Source: CAMEON01 sp964427175 (GTDB lineage: Bacteria; Bacillota; Clostridia; Oscillospirales; CAG-272). From it: a stretch of 64,000 bases of DNA. The position numbers and the translations under genes are program-made. This document shows positions 35,026 through 41,543 of the stretch, in pieces; the first letter of the stretch is position 1, and each line of letters begins with the position of its first letter. The stretch is from contig CAYRTP010000001.1 in the NCBI GenBank assembly GCA_964427175.1, positions 22,310 through 86,309 of the forward strand, written 5' to 3'. Below the pieces are notes generated by a model that was given only the letters and a program-made list of their open reading frames with translations, did not search any database and was not told the origin of the DNA.

Positions 35026-35679
35026 ATGACCGATATGGCAAAACGTATGCTCCGTGATCGCATCATGGAGCGCAACCGCGGCGATGGCTACGGCGACAGC
35101 CGCATGAGGGACCGTGCCATGGACCGCATGGACCGTGGCCGCCACGAGTACGAGCCCGACTACCGCCGACGCGGCGCAAACGGTCGATATATGCGCGACC
35201 GAGCCGACGAACGGTACGACGGACGCAGACACGAGGAGCCCTATGAGGAGCGGTACAACGAGGATCACCGATACAGAGCAGACTATGGCCGAGACTACGA
35301 GCGGGACCGCCGCGACTATGATGATGACCATACCAAGCTCAAGCTCCCCAAGGAGGACATGAAGCGTTGGGGCGAGATGCTCAAAAACGCCGATGGCTCC
35401 GAGGGTATGCATTTTGACAAGCGAATGCTCAAGGATCGGATCCGCAAGATGCAGCCCGACATGGACGGGTACACCGAGGACGACATCTGCATGGCCGCGA
35501 ATATGCTCTATTCCGACTACTGCGAAGTAATCGGCCCCTACATCTCCCGCGAGCCCGAAAAGGAGGCAGACTTCTACCTCAAGATGGCTAAGGCCTTCCT
35601 GGAGGACGAGGACGCGCCCGACGGCTCCGCCAAGCTGGCGATGTATTTCTTCTGCATCGCGGACAGCGAGGAGGACTGA
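35026..35679 (+). CDS. Terminal module protein 5, Arg/Asp/Tyr-rich polyampholyte plus helical domain
   Basis: 217 aa, TAAGGAGG upstream. Residues 1-105 are an Arg/Asp/Tyr-rich low-complexity region (repeats such as RMRDRAMDRMDRG and YERDRRDYDDD) that must be disordered. Residues about 110-215 form a helical domain (MKRWGEMLKNADGSEG, MAANMLYSDYCEV, FYLKMAKAFLEDEDA) seen as a conserved C-terminus in other Clostridia phage proteins. Such charged regions often bind nucleic acid or drive condensation. Function unknown. Confidence 0.6.
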   Translation: MTDMAKRMLRDRIMERNRGDGYGDSRMRDRAMDRMDRGRHEYEPDYRRRGANGRYMRDRADERYDGRRHEEPYEERYNEDHRYRADYGRDYERDRRDYDDDHTKLKLPKEDMKRWGEMLKNADGSEGMHFDKRMLKDRIRKMQPDMDGYTEDDICMAANMLYSDYCEVIGPYISREPEKEADFYLKMAKAFLEDEDAPDGSAKLAMYFFCIADSEED

Positions 35680-35684
35680 TCGCC

Positions 35685-36050
35685 GTGTGGCGATACTACA
35701 ACCGCAACCCGGACAAGCGTGAGGAGGAGGACTGCGTGTGCCGAGCGATCAGCACCGCCCTCGGAATCACCTATAGGGCCGCCGAGGGACTGCTTGACCT
35801 GTCGGCAAATGCAGAGCGTTGTGAGCCACTCTGCGTATGCTGCTACCACCACCTGCTGGAGGACGGTTTTGGGCTTGAGGTAAAATACTGTAATTTCAAG
35901 CGGACCGTGGCCGAGGTCGCCAAGCGGCACCGAGACCAAAAGGTAATCATCCGCGTTGAGGGTCATTTAACCTGCGCGATCTTCGGCGATGTCCTGGATA
36001 TCTGGGACTGCACCGACGAGCTGGTTGATTGCTACTGGGTTGCGATGTAA
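35685..36050 (+). CDS. Terminal module protein 6, papain-like cysteine peptidase candidate
   Basis: 121 aa, GTG start after GAGGAGG. 'DCVCRAISTALGITY' near the N-terminus with C17, and 'EGHLTCAIFGDVLDIWDC' with H94 and D108, give the Cys-His-Asp order of papain-like or C39-like folds; related phage proteins read DC(V/T)xRAI ... GHLxAxxxGxxxDxWDC. It could be a protease, amidase or transglutaminase-fold protein. Catalysis is not shown. Last gene of the module. Confidence 0.5.
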   Translation: MWRYYNRNPDKREEEDCVCRAISTALGITYRAAEGLLDLSANAERCEPLCVCCYHHLLEDGFGLEVKYCNFKRTVAEVAKRHRDQKVIIRVEGHLTCAIFGDVLDIWDCTDELVDCYWVAM

Positions 36051-36054
36051 AAAG

Positions 36055-36089
36055 AACCCGCCGCCAAAATGGCGGCGGGTTGCTTTTTT
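36055..36089 (+). terminator. Terminator ending the prophage terminal module
   Basis: AACCCGCCGCCA, AAA, TGGCGGCGGGTT form a perfect 12-bp stem, then TGCTTTTTT. It lies five bases after the last phage stop. Confidence 0.9.
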
Positions 36090-36156
36090 ATCTTGCATTT
36101 CATCTTGCATAAGAGTTTTTATAGGCGTATTTTTTCTCCGCCTACGCGGAGAAAAA
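36090..36156. repeat. Junction region: short direct repeat and second hairpin
   Basis: ATCTTGCAT occurs twice (36,090 and 36,102) separated by three bases. TTTTTCTCCGC and GCGGAGAAAAA (36,131-36,141 and 36,146-36,156) form a symmetrical hairpin. No gene is present. This is the stretch where the prophage-chromosome junction is expected. Confidence 0.5.
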
Positions 36157-36203
36157 TACTTTGAGGCGAAAACTAAAAAACATTGATGCACAACAGAAAA
36201 ATC

Positions 36204-36230
36204 AAAAAGCCTTGAATATCAAGGCTTTTT
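36204..36230. terminator. Bidirectional terminator next to tRNA-Gly
   Basis: A perfect 12-bp inverted repeat, AAAAAGCCTTGA and TCAAGGCTTTTT, with a 3-base loop lies four bases past the 3' end of the leftward tRNA. A- and T-runs flank both sides, so it can stop transcription both ways. Confidence 0.85.
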
Positions 36231-36234
36231 GTTT

Positions 36235-36308
36235 TGGAGCGAGTAACGGGAATCGAACCCGCATAGCCAGCTTGGGAAGCTGGAGTTTTACCATTAGACT
36301 ATACCCGC
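36235..36308 (-). tRNA. tRNA-Gly(CCC)
   Basis: The reverse strand reads a full cloverleaf: acceptor GCGGGTA with TACTCGC (one G-T), D-arm GTCTAATGGTAAAAC, anticodon arm CCAGC-TTCCCAA-GCTGG with anticodon CCC, T-arm GCGGGTTCGATTCCCGT, discriminator T and encoded CCA. A consensus promoter and a terminator flank it. Its 3' end faces the prophage, so it is a plausible integration target. Confidence 0.93.
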
Positions 36309-36318
36309 GAACGCATAT

Positions 36319-36347
36319 ATTATATACCATTCCTTTGGATTTGTCAA
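36319..36347 (-). promoter_or_regulatory. Promoter of tRNA-Gly
   Basis: Reverse strand TTGACA (36,347-36,342), 17-bp spacer, TATAAT (36,324-36,319), 11 bases upstream of the tRNA 5' end. Both hexamers are perfect. Confidence 0.9.
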
Positions 36348-36494
36348 GGGGTATTTCCAAAATTTTTCCGAGAACTCTCCGACATCCCCCGACAAAAATT
36401 TTTCCCCCGCCTGCACCTTCGGCAGATTTCCGCATATTCTGATAATGGAGACGGGTTCCAACCCCTCCTACTTCATATTTTACGGAGGTTCACT

Positions 36495-36590
36495 ATGAAC
36501 AACTGTCTGTGCAACGTATTCGACAACAACAACTGGATCTGGATCATCCTCATCGTCCTGCTGTTCCTCTGCTGCTGCGGCGGTTGCTGA
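36495..36590 (+). CDS. 31-aa Cys-rich hydrophobic peptide
   Basis: ACGGAGG lies upstream of the ATG. The peptide is MNNCLCNVFDNNNWIWIILI followed by more hydrophobics and the ending LCCCGGC, with one membrane helix and clustered cysteines on both sides. It resembles the tiny YjcZ-like membrane peptides of sporulating Firmicutes in size and layout. Its own terminator follows, so it is a monocistronic gene. Too short for homology-based annotation; support is ribosome site, composition and terminator. Confidence 0.65.
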   Translation: MNNCLCNVFDNNNWIWIILIVLLFLCCCGGC

Positions 36591-36631
36591 TCCCCCAAAC
36601 CGCGTGCCTCTAAACACGCAAATTCTCTACA

Positions 36632-36666
36632 CGGCGGCTCGCAAAATGCGGGCCGCCGCTCTTTTT
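36632..36666 (+). terminator. Terminator after the 31-aa peptide gene
   Basis: CGGCGGC and GCCGCCG pair around a 13-base loop that itself can pair (CGCAAAATGCG), then CTCTTTTT. Confidence 0.8.
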
Positions 36667-36742
36667 GGATATTGTAGACAAATTCTGGCACCAAAACTTG
36701 GATAAGTTTTCTTCCGCTCCGCGAAAAATCCCTGTCAAACCA

Positions 36743-36771
36743 TTGCGTTTTTTTCAAAAACGTGGTATAAT
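36743..36771 (+). promoter_or_regulatory. Promoter of DUF554 gene
   Basis: TTGCGT, 17-bp spacer, TATAAT, about 60 bases upstream of the start codon at 36,831. Confidence 0.8.
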
Positions 36772-36830
36772 ATATATGTGTCTATACACCCTTCCCCGAT
36801 TTTGAAATCAAACCGAAAGGATGTACGAAA

Positions 36831-37703
36831 ATGCCTGCATGGTTACAGAACACCTGGACGACGCTTTACGGATCCATCTCCCACGTCGTCATATCTTCCT
36901 TCCCCTGGATCAATCTGATGGTCATCATCCTGGCGGGATGCCTTGGCACCCTGCTCTGCGGTAAGCTCCGAGCGGCCGCCAAGGATGCCTTGCTCCGTGC
37001 TTTGGGCGTGTTTGTTGCCCTGATGGGAGCCTCTCAGCTTTGGAATAACTTTTTCGTCCTGCAGACAGGCCAGTTTGAGACTACGGGAACCTTCCTGGTG
37101 GTGGTATCCCTGTTGATCGGCTACGCGCTGGGACGAGCCTTTTCCCTGGACCTGGCCCTCGGACGGCTGGGAACCTGGATCTTCAGCCGATTCGTCAAGG
37201 AGTCCACCGAAAGAAAGCTGGCCGTAGCCCGTGCCGTTTCCCAGGGCCTGCCCATTCCCGAGCCCAAGCCCTCCACCATACCCTCTGCCGAGGGCTTCAT
37301 GCTGGCGACCATGATCGCCGCATTCGGCTCCCCCACCATTCGCGGTACCCTGGATTGTCAGATGACCGAAGATGCCCTCCCCATGCTGGTGACCCTGGGC
37401 TTCCACGCGGTGGTGTTCTTCCTGCTGACCGCTCTGTTCAGCTCCAACGCGGTCTTTGCGGCCATCCCCGTCCTGGCGGTGGAGGGGCTGTTGCTGTTGG
37501 CCAACACCCTGTGGGGAAATCTGCTCACCCACACCCTGGTCAACCAGTTCTGCCTGATCGGCGCGGTGATCCTCATTGCCACGGGCCTGTGGATGGGTCT
37601 GGGCAAGCGTGTCCGCACCGCCCATCTGATCCCCGCCTATCTGATCCCCGTGATCTACGGGCTGGCCATGCTTTTGGTCAACAAGCTGATCGAGAAGGCC
37701 TGA
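36831..37703 (+). CDS. DUF554 family membrane protein
   Basis: 290 aa, GAAAGGATG upstream. It has seven or more hydrophobic segments and the family traits: 'WINLMVIILAGCLGTLLCGK' near the N-terminus, 'ALGVFVALMGASQLW', 'SLLIGYALGRAFSLDLALGR' and 'EGFMLATMIAAFGSPTIRGT'. DUF554 proteins are integral membrane proteins of unknown transport function. The extra N-terminal 25 residues place a first helix-proximal segment. It is followed at 85 bases by another membrane protein gene. Confidence 0.85.
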   Translation: MPAWLQNTWTTLYGSISHVVISSFPWINLMVIILAGCLGTLLCGKLRAAAKDALLRALGVFVALMGASQLWNNFFVLQTGQFETTGTFLVVVSLLIGYALGRAFSLDLALGRLGTWIFSRFVKESTERKLAVARAVSQGLPIPEPKPSTIPSAEGFMLATMIAAFGSPTIRGTLDCQMTEDALPMLVTLGFHAVVFFLLTALFSSNAVFAAIPVLAVEGLLLLANTLWGNLLTHTLVNQFCLIGAVILIATGLWMGLGKRVRTAHLIPAYLIPVIYGLAMLLVNKLIEKA

Positions 37704-37788
37704 AAAATGTCTGTTTGAGTCTCCGACTCCCTTTTTCGCGTGCCCTTGGCACGTCATATTCTATTTCTCTTTTTGGAGGTAAAAAAAC

Positions 37789-38985
37789 ATGGCAAAAGGA
37801 AAGCATTCCTATGCAAAGCAACGCAGAGCCGAGCAGGCTGAGATCAACCGCCGCAAGAAAAGCGGCTTCCGCGGCAAGCTCCGCGCCATGCCCAAGCGGT
37901 ATTTCATCGACGCGATGGGTGCTATGGCTCTGGGTCTGTTCGCGTCCCTGCTGATCGGCACCATTTTCGACACCCTGGGGAACTACATCCCCCTGGCCAT
38001 GCTCAAGACCATCGCTACCTACGCCAAGAGCGCTACGGGTATGGCCATCGGCGTAGCCATCGCTCACAAGTTGGGTGCCCATCCCCTGGTGATGTTCTCC
38101 TGCGCGGGCGTGGGCGCTTTGGGTAACGCCCTGGGCGCGGTGATTCTGGACAACCGTCTTATCGCGTGGGCAGTCACTTCCAAGGGTGACGTAGCCGAGA
38201 GCATTTTCTACAGCGCAGGCCCTGCGGGAGCCTTCTTCGCGGTCATTATTGCCGCCGAGGTGGGTATGCTGGTCTCCAAGAAGACCCCTGTGGACATCCT
38301 GGTAACCCCCGTAGTGACCCTGCTGGCGGGCTTTGTCGGGGCGTGGATCTTCTGCCCCGTTGTCTCCTACATCATGTATTTCCTGGGCATTTTCATTGCT
38401 TCCACCACCACCTTGTATCCCCTGTTCATGGGTATCATCGTGTCTGTTGTGGTGGGCATCATTCTGACCCTGCCCATTTCCAGCGCGGCCATCTGCGCCA
38501 TGATCTTCTCCCCCGCGGCCATTGAGGTAGCCACTCAGAACGGCAACCTGGAGGGCCTGCTCCTGGCAGGCGGTGCGGCCGCCGTAGGCTGTTGCGCCCA
38601 GATGGTAGGCTTTGCGATTTCCAGCTTCCGTGAGAACAAGTGGGGCGGCCTGGTATCCCAGGGCTTGGGTACCTCCATGCTTCAGATGGGCAACATCTGC
38701 CGCCGTCCCCAGATCTGGATCCCCCCCACACTGGCCGCCGCCATCATCGGTCCTCTGTCCACTATGGTTTTCAAGCTGGAGTGCACAGGCGTAGCCGCCG
38801 GCATGGGTACCTGCGGTATGGTCGGACCCATCGGCGTGATCTCCTCCACCGAGCACACCCCCCTCATGTGGGTTGGCCTGGTGCTCTGCTGTATCCTCCT
38901 CCCCGCCGTCCTGTCCCTGCTGTTCTCCGAGATCATGCGTAAGCTGGGCTGGATCAAGGAAGGCGACATGAAACTGGCCGAGTAA
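37789..38985 (+). CDS. PTS_EIIC_2-type membrane transporter protein
   Basis: 398 aa, TTGGAGG upstream. After a basic N-terminus (KRRAEQ-like KQRRAEQAEINRRKK) come about ten hydrophobic segments. 'YFIDAMGAMALGLFASLLIG', 'SCAGVGALGNALG', 'KKTPVDILVTPVVTLLAG' and 'LGTSMLQMGNICRRPQIWIP' match the PTS_EIIC_2 family of stand-alone IIC-like proteins. No EIIA or EIIB gene is nearby, so classical sugar phosphotransfer is doubtful. Substrate unknown. Confidence 0.85.
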   Translation: MAKGKHSYAKQRRAEQAEINRRKKSGFRGKLRAMPKRYFIDAMGAMALGLFASLLIGTIFDTLGNYIPLAMLKTIATYAKSATGMAIGVAIAHKLGAHPLVMFSCAGVGALGNALGAVILDNRLIAWAVTSKGDVAESIFYSAGPAGAFFAVIIAAEVGMLVSKKTPVDILVTPVVTLLAGFVGAWIFCPVVSYIMYFLGIFIASTTTLYPLFMGIIVSVVVGIILTLPISSAAICAMIFSPAAIEVATQNGNLEGLLLAGGAAAVGCCAQMVGFAISSFRENKWGGLVSQGLGTSMLQMGNICRRPQIWIPPTLAAAIIGPLSTMVFKLECTGVAAGMGTCGMVGPIGVISSTEHTPLMWVGLVLCCILLPAVLSLLFSEIMRKLGWIKEGDMKLAE

Positions 38986-39022
38986 GAGGGGAGGGAACGA
39001 GGGGCTCTGCCCCTGGCCCCCG

Positions 39023-39054
39023 CTTAGAACCTTTCTTGAAAGAAAGGTTCTAAG
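39023..39054. repeat. 32-nt near-perfect palindrome after the transporter gene
   Basis: CTTAGAACCTTTCTT, GA, AAGAAAGGTTCTAAG: a 15-bp stem with a 2-base loop. A smaller GGGG-CTCTG-CCCC hairpin precedes it at 39,001-39,013. Without a T-tract it is more likely a dispersed intergenic repeat or 3' stabiliser than a terminator. Confidence 0.6.
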
Positions 39055-39163
39055 GACTCCCAAGAACTTCAATAGGGGTGTTCGATACCTGGGGTGTACC
39101 CCTCCCCTACGGCACATTTTTCGTAGTACGCAAGGTTAGCGGTTATCGAACAAGCCCTAATAT

Positions 39164-39208
39164 AAAAACACGCAGACCGCGGAGCTCTCCGTCTGTCTGC
39201 GTGTTTTT
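39164..39208. terminator. Bidirectional terminator between convergent genes
   Basis: AAAAACACGCAGAC (39,164-39,177) pairs with GTCTGCGTGTTTTT (39,195-39,208). The T-runs on both strands suit the transporter gene and the convergent XRE gene. Confidence 0.85.
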
Positions 39209-39233
39209 ATGTGGGCGGATCAAAAATCCTGCG

Positions 39234-39467
39234 TCAAGCCGAGACGGGATAAGGGGAAGCGTCTCCGAGGAGAAGCTCCTCCAGGCCGATGTCCAACAGG
39301 GCCGCCAGATCGTCCAGGAAGACCAGATCGGGACAGGCCAGACCGCGCTCCCATTTGGAGACGGCCTGGGGGGAGACCCCCATGTGGACAGCGACTTGCC
39401 CCTGTGTCAGCCCGCGCGCCCGCCGCCGATTGGCAATGCGGGAGCCCAACTGTTCGGGATGGATCAT
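39234..39467 (-). CDS. XRE family HTH regulator, 77 aa
   Basis: The ATG at 39,467 is preceded on the reverse strand by AAAGGAG eleven bases away; the open frame reaches 39,704, but the upstream part has random composition. The protein is a single XRE domain: 'LGSRIANRRRARGLTQGQVA', 'MGVSPQAVSKWERG', 'PDLVFLDDLAALLDIGLEEL'. It begins about 350 bases downstream of a consensus leftward promoter, with a small ORF between. Target unknown. Confidence 0.85.
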   Translation of the reverse strand: MIHPEQLGSRIANRRRARGLTQGQVAVHMGVSPQAVSKWERGLACPDLVFLDDLAALLDIGLEELLLGDASPYPVSA

Positions 39468-39823
39468 GTAGCACGTAACTCCTTTGTAACCAAGCTGGGT
39501 GGGCCGCGATGATATGTCGGCCACCGTTTCGTGCGGGTTTTGAGGATCAGCGGCCCTGATGGAGAGCCGATAGCCCCGCCCTACCCCGCGTTGGCAGGGA
39601 AGGGCAGGGTCGGATGTGCTATGATTCCGTCGTGATTGATGATTGCTTTTGGCAGCATCCTCCGCGGGGAGATCAGCCACGCCAACCCGTGAGGCGCGGG
39701 TCACAGCATCCGAATTTTACCGAGTTAATCATAAACTCCGCCTCCTTTCTTTCTCCGACCGTCCCCGCCGACGGTGCACCCTCGTCGGTTTCGGCCTGTA
39801 TTTCACATTTCTGTGATGGCTTT
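39468..39823 (-). other. Long 5' leader of the XRE gene
   Basis: About 350 transcribed bases lie between the leftward promoter at 39,824-39,852 and the XRE start. They hold one 19-codon ORF with a strong ribosome site (39,673-39,732) and a second 25-codon frame with a poorly spaced site. No known riboswitch or T-box pattern is seen. Confidence 0.45.
39673..39732 (-). CDS. 19-codon leader ORF candidate
   Basis: Reverse strand AGAAAGGAGGCGGAGTTT then ATG, encoding MINSVKFGCCDPRLTGWRG and TGA. The Shine-Dalgarno is the best in the region and the ORF directly follows a perfect promoter. It could be a leader peptide controlling the XRE gene, or a relic. No homologue is recognised. Confidence 0.4.
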   Translation of the reverse strand: MINSVKFGCCDPRLTGWRG

Positions 39824-39852
39824 ATTATAGCATAAGTTGGGGGATTTGTCAA
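39824..39852 (-). promoter_or_regulatory. Leftward consensus promoter (XRE gene)
   Basis: Reverse strand TTGACA (39,852-39,847), 17 bp, TATAAT (39,829-39,824). Perfect hexamers and spacing. Confidence 0.88.
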
Positions 39853-39895
39853 TCAACCTGTGGTTTATTTGAAAAAGACGATTGGAGTCGGGAGA

Positions 39896-39924
39896 TTGAC
39901 AAATTCCGACGGATGTGCTATAAT
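39896..39924 (+). promoter_or_regulatory. Rightward consensus promoter
   Basis: TTGACA, 17 bp, TATAAT, 32 bases upstream of the ATG at 39,956. It is arranged back to back with the leftward promoter, 43 bases between the two -35 hexamers. Confidence 0.88.
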
Positions 39925-39955
39925 ACAGTCAGATTTCAGAGAAAGGAGAGGCACC

Positions 39956-40696
39956 ATGGATGACACCACCCCGCAAGCGGATATGGCGGTTCAAGCCGAA
40001 CGGTTGAAGCATCCCACATCTATCCCCGCGGATTGCACCGACGAAGAGCTGGCGCAGGCGGATTTCACCGCCCGTGACGTGCTGGTCGGTACGGTCCGGA
40101 GCGATGCCCAGCTGGATCATACTCTGACCTCCCTTTCCTACTATACCCCCGCCCGCGCCCTGCCTGCCGAGCACCTGCCCGTTCGTATGATCGCCCTGTA
40201 CGAGGAGGGGCTGACCCGCCTCCCGGGGATCAAGCGGTACGGCGAGGTGACCGAGACCCGCGTGGTGCGGCGGGAGGAGATCCCCATCCCCATGAGCCGA
40301 CCGAACGGCTCCGAGGCCTACTATCTGTTCACCGTGAAGGAGTGGACCTGCCTGGATCACCCCATTGCCCTGGAGGGAACCTCCAGGGGCCGTCCCGCCT
40401 TCACCACCGAGTTCCTGCTGACCCATGCCCGCCTGTCCTACCAGTTGGTCGCCATCCACTCCCCCGCCGAGTATCGGCTGGCTCAAGTCCTCTGCGCTCT
40501 CTGCGCCGAGGCCGCCGAACGAGGTTCTCCCGTGTTCCGACGCATCGGGGAGGGCCACGTCCTGAGCGCCGCCGAGGGGAGCCTGTCCCTGATCCACGCC
40601 CGCGGGGAAGTGCTCTACCGCTGTCCGCTGTGGAATATGAAGACCCACCCCGCCGAGGTGCTGGGAGGGATTGCTTTGCGGTTGGGGCTACGGTGA
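39956..40696 (+). CDS. Hypothetical protein, possible nuclease-associated domain
   Basis: 246 aa; the ATG at 39,956 follows AAAGGAGAG, and the frame upstream of it contains the promoter. The middle part reads 'LTRLPGIKRYGEVTETRVVR', 'REEIPIPMSR', 'YYLFTVKEWTCLDHPI', a pattern I associate with C-terminal domains of some restriction-type or DUF2357-linked proteins. No catalytic motif is secure. Monocistronic, with its own promoter and terminator. Confidence 0.5.
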   Translation: MDDTTPQADMAVQAERLKHPTSIPADCTDEELAQADFTARDVLVGTVRSDAQLDHTLTSLSYYTPARALPAEHLPVRMIALYEEGLTRLPGIKRYGEVTETRVVRREEIPIPMSRPNGSEAYYLFTVKEWTCLDHPIALEGTSRGRPAFTTEFLLTHARLSYQLVAIHSPAEYRLAQVLCALCAEAAERGSPVFRRIGEGHVLSAAEGSLSLIHARGEVLYRCPLWNMKTHPAEVLGGIALRLGLR

Positions 40697-40712
40697 GATT
40701 TGTGAGAATAAT

Positions 40713-40750
40713 AAAACCCAGATAGACTAATTTCATCTGTCTGGGTTTTT
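40713..40750. terminator. Terminator between convergent genes
   Basis: AAAACCCAGA...TCTGTCTGGGTTTTT forms an imperfect stem with a T-run 16 bases after the stop. It can also serve the convergent VTT gene. Confidence 0.75.
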
Positions 40751-40775
40751 GATTTAGGGGATGGATTCGTTTGAT

Positions 40776-41522
40776 TCATGTTTTGCCTTGCTTTTTGTCC
40801 GCTCTCTCCTCCCGCCGTCCCTTTCGCCTGTTCAGAATACTCCGATATACCAGCACCCCCATTCCGCTGACCGCCGCTGTGATGATGACGAAAACTACCG
40901 CCAGGGTGTAATCCTTGGTCCCCACCGCGTCGCCGCTGAGGGTGGACAGGATGACCGAGGGGAACCGCGCCGCCGTGGTCAGGGCGATGTAGAGGGGAAT
41001 GCTCATGTCGGTCAAGCCGATGGCGTAGGTGAACAGGTCCTTGGGGGTTCCGGGGATGACAAAGAGGATGAAGGTCAGGATATTCCGCTTGGGCGGGTCC
41101 CGCAGGATGGGGAGGGCATCGATCTTCTCCTTGGGGTAGAAGGCGTAGACGAAGCGGCTTCCGAAATGCCGTACCAGCAGAATGGTGGTACAGCTCCCCA
41201 GCACGAGGCCTACAAGGCAGAGCAGGGAACCGATCCAGCTCCCGAAGCAGTAGCCCGCCGCGATCTCCACGAATTCTCCGGGGATGAGAGCCACAATGAC
41301 CTGCACCGCCGAGATCAGGACCATGGCAAGAGCGCCCAACAGGTAATGCTCCCCGATCTTTTCCCGCACGAAGGCGGGATCCGCCAGATAACTCCGCATG
41401 AACCACAGCCCCAGGGCGGTCAGGGCGATGAATACCGCCGATATGCCCCCCAGAATGAGGGAGGCCTTGGATTTCTTCATGGGCGGCTTGGCGGGGGGAA
41501 CTTTTGAGGGAAATGGCTTCAT
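40776..41522 (-). CDS. TVP38/TMEM64 (VTT-domain) membrane protein
   Basis: 248 aa with about six hydrophobic segments. The VTT core is clear: 'IPGEFVEIAAGYCFGSWIGS', 'GLVLGSCTTILLVRHFG', and the later 'FVIPGTPKDLFTYAIGLTDM' with 'ARFPSVILSTLSGDAVG'. Members are DedA/VTT-like transporters or scramblase relatives in the cytoplasmic membrane. The gene lies 22 bases after the histidine kinase gene, so it may belong to that operon and be controlled by the two-component pair. Confidence 0.88.
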   Translation of the reverse strand: MKPFPSKVPPAKPPMKKSKASLILGGISAVFIALTALGLWFMRSYLADPAFVREKIGEHYLLGALAMVLISAVQVIVALIPGEFVEIAAGYCFGSWIGSLLCLVGLVLGSCTTILLVRHFGSRFVYAFYPKEKIDALPILRDPPKRNILTFILFVIPGTPKDLFTYAIGLTDMSIPLYIALTTAARFPSVILSTLSGDAVGTKDYTLAVVFVIITAAVSGMGVLVYRSILNRRKGRREERADKKQGKT

Positions 41523-41543
41523 GGTGTGCTTCCTTTCACGGGG

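Larger units (their letters stand above)
1..36234. mobile_element. Prophage, podovirus-like, left end outside window
   Basis: A continuous block of phage genes runs from the window edge to the 3' end of tRNA-Gly. It contains early regulators, replication genes, terminases, portal, protease, scaffold, capsid, connector, tail hub, giant virion protein, fibres, membrane/holin genes and a terminal accessory module. No tape measure, tail tube or sheath gene is present, and the capsid protein matches the N4-gp56 type, which suggests a short-tailed virion. No integrase is seen here; it may lie to the left. The right boundary at about 36,235 is inferred from the change in gene content and the tRNA. 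Confidence 0.9.

Noticed and set aside
36161..36442. Rightward open frames across the tRNA region
   Set aside because: They overlap tRNA-Gly, its promoter and two terminators and have no ribosome site.
39468..39704. N-terminal extension of the XRE regulator to 156 aa
   Set aside because: The extension has random composition and no ribosome site, while AAAGGAG precedes the internal ATG at 39,467.
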